Below are positions 18,270 through 24,024 of a DNA stretch of 39,772 nucleotides, in pieces. The notes beneath the pieces were generated by a model, which was not told the origin of the DNA, did not search any database, and saw only the letters and a program-made list of their open reading frames with translations. The DNA lies in NCBI GenBank assembly GCA_017427185.1, contig JAFRTJ010000060.1, positions 1 to 39,772 on the forward strand, written 5' to 3'. The stretch is from Bacteroidaceae bacterium. GTDB lineage: Bacteria; Bacteroidota; Bacteroidia; Bacteroidales; Bacteroidaceae. The position numbers and the translations under genes were made by a program. How positions within the stretch are numbered: the stretch's first letter is position 1; each line of letters opens with the position of its first letter.

Positions 18270-19355
18270 TCACGAATTCTTCCTCAATCGCTTCAGATGG
18301 CATAGAAGCAGATTGCCGTCATCGTCATGCAGGTGCATACCGTTCCCTTCGCAATAGCGGAACGCCTTGCAATCCTTGCATTCTCCACGACGTGCCCAAT
18401 CGCGATTTCGGAAGACCTGGAAGCGATTGTTCCACACGTCCATGAAATCGTCCTCGTAGATGTTTCCTTGCTTGTGATTGTATCGGACACTCAGACAGGA
18501 GGAAATGCTGCCATCAATCAGTATACTGGCTGTAGTGATACCTGCCTGACAGATATAGAGCCTGTCGCGCACCTTCGCCTCATACTCGCCCAGAAAGCCC
18601 TCGCAGGCATATTCTGCATGGATTCTTCCCTCCTTACGTGTTTCCACGATGAAATCCATCAGACCACGGAAATCAACGTCTGAGAGCTGCAATTCAGGAT
18701 GCTGTGCAGCACGCCCAACGGGAAAGATGGTGAAGAGTCGCCAATCTTTGACTCCTGCCTCGCAGATCATGTCTCGAAACTCATGCAGATGGGGGAAGTT
18801 GCGCTGGTTGACACAGGTCACGATATCCCAAACCAGATTCTCTGTCTTTGCCAGGAGCCGGATGGCTCGCAAGGCATTCTGGAAACTCATCTTATGGCCT
18901 CTCATCCAGTTGTGTTCTTCCTCGAATCCGTCCAAACTGATGGTGATGCTCCTCATGCCGGACTCCATCAGGCTCTTCAGCCTCTCTTCTGTTAGCAACA
19001 TGCCATTACTGACGATTCCCCAGGGATATTCCCTGCGGTAAAGTTCCCTTCCAACGTACTCGATATCCTTACGGACGAGTGGTTCGCCTCCTGTAATGTT
19101 GATCATCAGCTGGTGAGTATCCACGTGGGGGCTGATGCTGTCGATCACACGCAGGAAATCCTCAGCAGGCATGTCGGGAACAACGGAATCCTGTTTGCAG
19201 TCGCTTCCGCAATGCAGGCAATGGAGGTTGCATCGAAGCGTACATTCCCAAAAGAGTTGATGCAGGGGATGCAGTTTCGCCTTGTTGTGACGAATCTGCC
19301 GTTCTATTTCCAGGCCTAATCGTGTACGTAAGGGAAGAGAGAAGTCGTCCTTCAT
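18270..19355 (-). CDS. Radical SAM/SPASM enzyme paired with a lipoprotein
   Basis: This 361-residue radical SAM enzyme probably modifies a protein or peptide. The [4Fe-4S]-SAM motif is Cys42-x3-Cys46-x2-Cys49, with extra Cys38 and Cys53 around it. TGGEP lies at residues 88-92. The C-terminal SPASM region carries Cys251, 269, 287, 326, 329, 335 and 352, enough for auxiliary clusters. I start it at ATG 19355, because this gives a TGATG overlap with the upstream lipoprotein stop; an in-frame ATG further upstream (19412) would place 57 bases inside that gene. It matches my memory of the TIGR04133 family, found beside TIGR04134 lipoproteins in Bacteroidales. Translational coupling suggests the lipoprotein is the substrate; the chemistry is unknown. 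Confidence 0.85.
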   Translation of the reverse strand: MKDDFSLPLRTRLGLEIERQIRHNKAKLHPLHQLFWECTLRCNLHCLHCGSDCKQDSVVPDMPAEDFLRVIDSISPHVDTHQLMINITGGEPLVRKDIEYVGRELYRREYPWGIVSNGMLLTEERLKSLMESGMRSITISLDGFEEEHNWMRGHKMSFQNALRAIRLLAKTENLVWDIVTCVNQRNFPHLHEFRDMICEAGVKDWRLFTIFPVGRAAQHPELQLSDVDFRGLMDFIVETRKEGRIHAEYACEGFLGEYEAKVRDRLYICQAGITTASILIDGSISSCLSVRYNHKQGNIYEDDFMDVWNNRFQVFRNRDWARRGECKDCKAFRYCEGNGMHLHDDDGNLLLCHLKRLRKNS

Positions 19356-19804
19356 CAGTTTTTCTCCTGCAGCTCGAAGTTTACCGTCTGGGAGCCCGAT
19401 CCCATGTTCCAACTTCCCTCGCCTTTTTCCGTGAGTTTTATTTCCACTTCAGTCGAATCGGCCTTGAACTGATTCGCAGGGTCTTGACACACTACGCGCA
19501 ACTTACCGCTCAGATTGCTGATTCTCCTGTTCCACAGATAGGAACCTTCCCTGTTCGTCAATAGCGTGTCACTCATGCGGTAAGCGCCCTCCTCACCATA
19601 GTTCAGGTTTCGCACCATGATCCGCTTTTGCTCCAAAGGTTTTCCCTGAGCATCTGTCACCTTGCCATTTATCTGGAATGTGGCGTAGGGCTCACCGTAC
19701 ATGTCAGAACCTTCGCTGTTACAGCCGCTGAACCCCAAAAGACTCAACAGCAGACTTAGCAACCCGTTTGCAGTCAGCAGGAGTTTGTTTCTTATTCGTA
19801 TCAT
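19355..19804 (-). CDS. Radical SAM-associated putative lipoprotein (likely substrate)
   Basis: This 149-residue protein has a lipoprotein-type signal (LLSLLLSLLGFSGCNSEG) with acylated Cys28, then MYGEPYATFQINGKVTDAQG and a beta-sandwich-like domain resembling carboxypeptidase regulatory repeats. I use ATG 19804 rather than the GTG at 19825. The MYGxPxA(T)-x-GKVTD arrangement after the lipobox is what I recall for TIGR04134. It overlaps the radical SAM gene by TGATG and comes first, so both are made from one mRNA. A -7 element (19854-19861) lies 50 bp upstream. It probably sits in the outer membrane or periplasm, possibly modified before export. Possible modification sites are not identifiable by eye. 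Confidence 0.8.
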   Translation of the reverse strand: MIRIRNKLLLTANGLLSLLLSLLGFSGCNSEGSDMYGEPYATFQINGKVTDAQGKPLEQKRIMVRNLNYGEEGAYRMSDTLLTNREGSYLWNRRISNLSGKLRVVCQDPANQFKADSTEVEIKLTEKGEGSWNMGSGSQTVNFELQEKN

Positions 19805-19853
19805 TCGTATCTGTATATTGCGCACTTTCAGCAGGCAAGCTGCATTCGTGATG

Positions 19854-19861
19854 CAAAATTA
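19854..19861 (-). promoter_or_regulatory. -7 element of the lipoprotein/radical SAM operon
   Basis: On the minus strand this reads TAATTTTG, a full match to TAnnTTTG, about 50 nt before the lipoprotein ATG. No clean TTTG -33 box is seen at the ideal spacing. It faces away from the acyltransferase promoter at 19928-19935. Confidence 0.5.
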
Positions 19862-19927
19862 CAGCTTATTTTCAGAAAAAGGATAAAATCTTCCGAATAA
19901 TTGTTCCAAGTCTATGTTTTTTCTCAG

Positions 19928-19935
19928 TATCTTTG
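19928..19935 (+). promoter_or_regulatory. -7 element very close to an ATG
   Basis: TATCTTTG is a full match to the Bacteroidota -7 consensus and ends only 5 bp before ATG 19941. Transcription would be expected to start close to the ATG itself. A weak TTGT at 19901 is about 23 bp upstream. Confidence 0.5.
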
Positions 19936-19940
19936 TAGCC

Positions 19941-20981
19941 ATGAAAAAGAGAAATCATGCCTTCGATTTCCTGTGCGGTATCTGCATTATCCGCATGGTG
20001 ACGCTCCATATCATGAGTTTCTGTGGCCATGCCGACGATGAGTGGTGGAGGGAAGTCATGCAATGGACCTATTTCTTCATGAGCTTCTTCTTCTTCAAGG
20101 CTGGGTATTTCAACAAGACGGTGGCTGGCGACAGCAAGGCTTATCTCATCGACAAGAGCAAGCATCTGCTCGTCCCCTACCTCACCTGCGGCAGTATCGG
20201 ATTCCTCATCTACATGGCCTTCCAGCCCTTCCTGATTCATCGCTACCACAAGCCCATAGAGCCCCTCACATGGGACCACCTGTGGACGAAGAGTTCTTTC
20301 TATGGCAACAATCCCACCTGGTTCCTCTTCTCCTTTTGGGCCTGCTACATTGCCGTTCATTTCATCGAGAAATGGACTCGTGGATTGCCCCTTTGGGTTC
20401 GCATTCTCTACCTGGGTTTCCCCTTCCTAAGCTACTGGATGTTCGTACTGGGCAATCCTTTGTGGATGCAGCTCAACAACCTCTTCATGGGCATCTACTA
20501 CTTTCAGCTGGGACGCTTCTGGCACTTGGCGATGGACAGGATGGGGAGGGAGCGCACCCTCTTTGTCTGCTTCGTCATGATGCTTGCCTTTGGAGTCGGA
20601 AATCTTATCTTCCACGACACTTCCTATACCATGAGCAGCAATCTCTTCACGGGTAACGTCTTCATTACCCTCTTCAATACCACAGCCATCCTGTGCGGCC
20701 TGGCAGGTTTCCTCATTGCTGCCCGCATGCCCCGCATTCCAGGCATCAACTATATCGGAGAGCATTCGATGGTCTATTTCGTGGGCCACTATCCCATGCT
20801 GTACTTCTACAAGTTCACTCACCTCTGCTTTGGTCGCAGCATCTTTGGCCGTTGGGACGATGTCATCATCCTCATTCCCGTCATCTTCGCCCTCTGCTCG
20901 TGGCTTGTTCCTTACATAGAAGCCGTTCCTTGGCTCAGTGGAAGATGGCAGAAGAAAATGGTTAAGTGTATTGCCAAATAG
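19941..20981 (+). CDS. Membrane acyltransferase 3 family protein (second copy type)
   Basis: This 346-residue protein has about ten membrane helices and starts MKKRNHAFDFLCGICIIRMV, with TLHIMSFCGH supplying the family His, then FFMSFFFFKAGYF. I choose ATG 19941 over ATG 19914, because the upstream frame runs through a perfect -7 promoter element. It is a divergent member of the same family as the protein at 15896-16984, and the two share little obvious sequence. It stands alone on the plus strand, divergent from the radical SAM operon and followed by a transposase remnant. The acylated substrate is unknown. Confidence 0.8.
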   Translation: MKKRNHAFDFLCGICIIRMVTLHIMSFCGHADDEWWREVMQWTYFFMSFFFFKAGYFNKTVAGDSKAYLIDKSKHLLVPYLTCGSIGFLIYMAFQPFLIHRYHKPIEPLTWDHLWTKSSFYGNNPTWFLFSFWACYIAVHFIEKWTRGLPLWVRILYLGFPFLSYWMFVLGNPLWMQLNNLFMGIYYFQLGRFWHLAMDRMGRERTLFVCFVMMLAFGVGNLIFHDTSYTMSSNLFTGNVFITLFNTTAILCGLAGFLIAARMPRIPGINYIGEHSMVYFVGHYPMLYFYKFTHLCFGRSIFGRWDDVIILIPVIFALCSWLVPYIEAVPWLSGRWQKKMVKCIAK

Positions 20982-21002
20982 ACAAAGAAGAGACCATTGT
21001 AA

Positions 21003-21373
21003 ACTCACCAGTCAGTCTATGGAAATTTTGCTACGGGAAACATCTACCGTTTCATCACCAACCATTGGGGATGCGAAGCCCTCACCATTACAGAATTCTA
21101 TATGGAGCGATGGAACGTGAAACTTCAAATGGATAAAGCAACATCTGCATATCAGATCTTTTTATGGAACCTCAGAGAATGTGTTCTACACACAAATCCG
21201 GATTGCCGTCAGTGCATTCCTGCTACTGACTATAGTCCCAAAAACTCATTTACATTGAAGAGCTTTCTCTGTATATAATTTCCCAAAACATAGGTACCAT
21301 GCTGTTTAAGAAGATACCCATATCTGAATTGTTTAACAAACCAATTAAAAACAGATTTTATCCTGCAATTTGA
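21003..21373 (+). pseudogene. C-terminal remnant of an IS4-family (DDE) transposase
   Basis: Reading the three plus frames in turn gives recognisable transposase pieces: GNIYRFITNHWGCEALTITE then FYMERWN in one frame, FKWIKQHLHIRSFYGTSENV then FYTQIRIAVSAFLLLTIV in a second, and IISQNIGTMLFKKIPISEL then FNKPIKNRFYPAI with a stop at 21371-21373 in a third. This is the C-terminal end of an IS4/DDE_Tnp_1 type transposase with at least two or three frameshifts and no N-terminal part. It is inactive. No terminal inverted repeats could be found by eye. It lies between an acyltransferase gene and a truncated copy of a small-protein gene, marking old mobile-element activity. Confidence 0.8.
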
Positions 21374-21388
21374 CCCATAGACCTAAAA

Positions 21389-21529
21389 ATGTCCCCAAGA
21401 ACGATGGTCAACTTGATTTATTTCAAGACCTCAAATCTTCACGAAATAGTAGTGATGTCAGTCTGCAAGTTCCTCATGTGCATCAGCCCTGTATATCCCC
21501 AGTGCGTGAACGGCACAAAGAATTCATAA
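21389..21529 (+). pseudogene. Truncated duplicate of the 60-aa protein gene (3' end only)
   Basis: A 46-codon frame (MSPRTMVNLIYFKTSNLHE at the start) ends in MSVCKFLMCISPVYPQ followed by CVNGTKNS. Its last 79 bp (21453-21531, running 2 bp past the stop) match 22669-22747 at 77 positions. The differences are one Cys/Tyr change and one silent change. The first 21 codons do not match the intact gene, and no promoter is visible, so it is more likely a duplicated tail next to an IS remnant than a functional gene. Confidence 0.55.
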
Positions 21530-21531
21530 GA
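21453..21531 (+). repeat. 79-bp direct repeat, copy 1
   Basis: This matches copy 2 at 22669-22747 with two differences in 79 bases. The two copies are 1.2 kb apart and in the same orientation, with an AraC-like gene between them. Confidence 0.9.
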
Positions 21532-21717
21532 GAACTTCAACAGGCGATACACTTAAGATTCATATAAACGTAAGTCCCCACATCCTGCTTCCTAAAAATG
21601 TGGAATTTTTCATGGGTAAGTCTGGCTATGTTTTTCATTTCTCTTGTTTAGGATGGATGGTAATTCCCCTGAAAATCTTCCATTTTGTCTTTGGGTCAAT
21701 ACTTTATCGAAGATTTT

Positions 21718-21748
21718 TTTGTGCATTGGTGGAATATTTGTATTTTTG
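21718..21748 (+). promoter_or_regulatory. Consensus promoter for the AraC-like gene
   Basis: TTTG at 21718-21721 and TATTTTTG at 21741-21748 are separated by exactly 19 bp, a perfect match to the Bacteroidota consensus. It predicts a leader of about 37 nt before the ATG at 21793. Confidence 0.8.
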
Positions 21749-21792
21749 TTGAAAATTCATGATGTGAGATTTACCAACTTATTCAATTTCGA

Positions 21793-22353
21793 ATGACTAA
21801 GGAAGATATACAAAGGCTGCAAGAGGAGAATGCCGCACTACGCGAAGAGGTGGAACGGTTGAAAAACGAACTCATCAGACTTGTCAGCCGCAACCTGGAC
21901 CTCTCTGAGCGACTGGAGGAGGACCTGGAGATGCGGCGGCGAACGGATGTGGCTCGTGAACTGCTCAACGGCAACATAGAGCGGCAGCGCAATGCCGACC
22001 TGAAGGATGACGCACAGCTTATGGCGCTCATAGAACTCCAAGTGGAAGAGAACGGTCCTCACCTGAAGCCTGACTTCGACTCAGCAGCTCTGGCACAACT
22101 TTTAGGCGTAAGCAAGGAACGGTTGGCTCGCCTCTTCTCCCACCAGACCATCTATCGTACGGCGGATGCATACATCGATAACCTGCGTGTGCTGGCTGCT
22201 ATGCGCATGTTGCGCGAGAAACCTCAATGGAGCATCGCTGCTGTGGCTGAAGAGTCGGGCATCGGAAACGTGCGTACCTTGCAGCGCCGCATGCAGGAGG
22301 TGATAGGTATGACTCCTGTCGATTACCGCAGAATGCTTACCCGCGATCTGTAA
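21793..22353 (+). CDS. AraC-type regulator with N-terminal coiled coil
   Basis: This 186-residue cytoplasmic protein has a charged leucine-zipper-like coiled coil at residues 1-60 (LQEENAALREEVERLKNELI). An AraC-type DNA-binding domain occupies about residues 88-183 (DSAALAQLLGVSKERLARLF, then WSIAAVAEESGIGNVRTLQR and MTPVDYRRML). Both helix-turn-helix units are present. It lacks a sugar-binding or receiver domain, so the coiled coil probably only dimerises it and the signal is unknown. It has its own consensus promoter. The gene just downstream (60-aa protein) has a cluster of GTCGCA half-sites in front of its promoter, making it the likely target. Confidence 0.85.
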   Translation: MTKEDIQRLQEENAALREEVERLKNELIRLVSRNLDLSERLEEDLEMRRRTDVARELLNGNIERQRNADLKDDAQLMALIELQVEENGPHLKPDFDSAALAQLLGVSKERLARLFSHQTIYRTADAYIDNLRVLAAMRMLREKPQWSIAAVAEESGIGNVRTLQRRMQEVIGMTPVDYRRMLTRDL

Positions 22354-22393
22354 TCCCCCTAACCGTTAACGCTAACCGCTTTTTTTACCCTTT

Positions 22394-22474
22394 TGCGACA
22401 GATTTTTGCCCTGTTCTGGGGTTTTGTCGCATATGTGGCAGCCAGTCGCATACTCCTGGAAAGAAAAACGACAA
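22394..22474. promoter_or_regulatory. Cluster of GTCGCA/TGCGAC half-sites, candidate operator
   Basis: TGCGACA (22394-22400) and TGTCGCA (22425-22431) form an inverted repeat. AGTCGCA (22444-22450) repeats the second arm 19 bp further on, and a weaker CGACAA lies at 22469-22474. The cluster ends just before the -33 region of the small-protein promoter and follows the AraC-like gene, which suits an AraC-type activator site. Binding by that protein is inferred. Confidence 0.5.
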
Positions 22475-22480
22475 ATTCCA

Positions 22481-22510
22481 TTGTTTCCCATAAGAACCGC
22501 CTTACCTTTG
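22481..22510 (+). promoter_or_regulatory. Promoter of the 60-aa protein gene
   Basis: TACCTTTG at 22503-22510 matches TAnnTTTG. TTGT at 22481-22484 is 18 bp upstream as a weak -33 element, which fits a promoter that needs an activator. The leader to ATG 22563 is about 45 nt and A-rich. Confidence 0.65.
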
Positions 22511-22562
22511 CATCAGAAAACAAAAAACAAAGGTAATAACATTAACATTAAAAAATACAATT

Positions 22563-22745
22563 ATGAAAACGATGGAATTAAACCCAATGACAGGAGTCCT
22601 CTCCAACAACTATGTATTGGTAAGCAACGAGTCAGTAGAGAACCTCAAGAAGGTAGTGAAGAAAACTTTGATGTCAGTCTGCAAGTTCCTCATGTACATC
22701 AGCCCCGTATATCCCCAGTGCGTGAACGGCACAAAGAATTCATAA
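22563..22745 (+). CDS. 60-aa protein of unknown function
   Basis: The protein starts MKTMELNPMTGVLSNNYVLV and ends MSVCKFLMYISPVYPQ then CVNGTKNS. It has a polar N-terminal half with ENLKKVVKKT, a likely amphipathic helix, then a short hydrophobic stretch with two cysteines (about residues 38 and 53). No signal peptide or complete membrane segment is present. It has its own promoter, a half-site cluster and a downstream hairpin, so it is set up as an independently regulated monocistronic gene under a probable AraC-like regulator. Its last 25 codons are duplicated at 21453-21531. I do not recognise the family. Confidence 0.7.
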   Translation: MKTMELNPMTGVLSNNYVLVSNESVENLKKVVKKTLMSVCKFLMYISPVYPQCVNGTKNS

Positions 22746-22747
22746 GA
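22669..22747 (+). repeat. 79-bp direct repeat, copy 2
   Basis: This is the 3' end of the 60-aa protein gene, 77 of 79 bases identical to 21453-21531. Identity stops sharply at both edges. Confidence 0.9.
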
Positions 22748-22778
22748 CAGTCAAGTGCCTTCTCAGGCACTCTGACTG
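22748..22778. terminator. Hairpin between convergent genes
   Basis: CAGTCA (22748-22753) plus AGTGCC pairs with GGCACT plus TGACTG (22773-22778), giving a 12-bp stem with one bulge. It follows the 60-aa gene immediately and also lies downstream of the minus-strand GH99-like gene, so it may serve both. The T-tract is weak. Confidence 0.6.
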
Positions 22779-22815
22779 AAGTCTACATTTCAACCAAGCA
22801 ATTCTGTCTGTCCAG

Positions 22816-24000
22816 CTATTTCTCCTTACGGAAGATATGCTGGACAGCTTCCAGATAACCAAATCCGAAGTAGCGGTCTGGCAGCAGATAGCTTCCCTCC
22901 ACCCATTCGTTCCATGCATTTATCATGATGAAAGGAGGCTGTTGGGGATGCTCATCGACATAGTTCTTTGCCACCTCAAGGAAAGACTCAAAGGCACGAG
23001 GTGTCTGGTTGAAACGCGTAATGTCCATCTCTCCCTTTGACGGGAAACGAGGTGTATCGTCCCATCCAATGGAAACCGTAGGGAAAACGGGAATGTTGAA
23101 GGCCTTTTCCCATTGCTCTCGTATCAGGATGGAGTTTGATCCATAAGTAAGGTAGTCAGGAGTAAAACCTCCCATGTTGTAGAAAGCATGACTGTTGATG
23201 CCAAGTTTATCGATACGTTCTTGCTGAGCTGTAATGAAGTCTTCCGATAAGAAACGTCCTCCACCATTGTTCTGTTGGAGGTGGAGACCTTTGAAACCAG
23301 CTTTCTTCACCTCGCCACGGAAATAATCCATAGCTTTGGAGGCTTCTTCGATCGATCCGAAACTCTGTACAAACTGGTTCATGTCGAAAATACCAAACAC
23401 AGGGCATCCATCTATCTTCACATAGTTCCTTTTTTTGAAATACTGCTTGATGACTCTTGCCACGATTGTCTTGAACTGATCCATATTCACCTTCGGATCG
23501 AAGAGTAGAGAGGTGTCGTCGCCATGAAGGTGATAGTTCCAATAATTCTTCTTTACCTCATGGTTGGCCCACATGATATAAAAGTTCATCTTCCCATTAT
23601 TTCTGGCACCAAGAAAACCGTTGTCGAGAGCTCCTTCCAGATAGGGATAGTCCATGAACCAGTACCAGTCATAAACGAAAGTGTTCACTCCATATTTCAG
23701 AGCCGTGTCTATCCACTTTTCCACCACCTTTGGATCATCATCGTGTTCGTAGCCCCAAAGTGGTTGTTTGGGCTGATAGTGGCCAGGGAAGCGAGGATTA
23801 CCCTGTTTGATGACTTCCCATTCCCCATCGCCTTGTGGCCACAGGTATTTATGTCCGAGTGAATCATCATGACAAGAAGGCCAAATGTAGGCACACACAT
23901 AATAGTCATCTCCGCTGATGGGCTTGGTGCTATTTCCCCCGCAGGAATAGCAGTACACCAGAATCATCGCACTAATGGATGAAAGTAAAATTTTCTTCAT
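22816..24000 (-). CDS. GH99-like (WbsX-type) secreted glycan hydrolase
   Basis: This 394-residue protein belongs to the GH99-like/WbsX group. Landmarks are YYVCAYIWPSCHDDSLGH near residue 33, WIDTALKYGVNTFVYDWYWF near residue 96 and the C-terminal block INAWNEWVEGSYLLPD. Other GH99-type enzymes cleave alpha-mannosidic bonds by an endo mechanism, but WbsX-type relatives are poorly characterised, so the substrate is not claimed. The N-terminus (MKKILLSSISAMILVYCYSC) is an export signal. A lipobox at Cys20 is poor, so lipoprotein status is uncertain. It is the third gene of a minus-strand operon, 24 bp after its neighbour. Confidence 0.8.
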   Translation of the reverse strand: MKKILLSSISAMILVYCYSCGGNSTKPISGDDYYVCAYIWPSCHDDSLGHKYLWPQGDGEWEVIKQGNPRFPGHYQPKQPLWGYEHDDDPKVVEKWIDTALKYGVNTFVYDWYWFMDYPYLEGALDNGFLGARNNGKMNFYIMWANHEVKKNYWNYHLHGDDTSLLFDPKVNMDQFKTIVARVIKQYFKKRNYVKIDGCPVFGIFDMNQFVQSFGSIEEASKAMDYFRGEVKKAGFKGLHLQQNNGGGRFLSEDFITAQQERIDKLGINSHAFYNMGGFTPDYLTYGSNSILIREQWEKAFNIPVFPTVSIGWDDTPRFPSKGEMDITRFNQTPRAFESFLEVAKNYVDEHPQQPPFIMINAWNEWVEGSYLLPDRYFGFGYLEAVQHIFRKEK

Positions 24001-24024
24001 GTTACCTGATATTTTAGTTAATGG

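Noticed and set aside
21370..21567. 65-codon frame overlapping the 79-bp repeat
   Set aside because: It is in a different frame from the conserved tail shared with the 60-aa protein; the relevant frame is 21389-21529.
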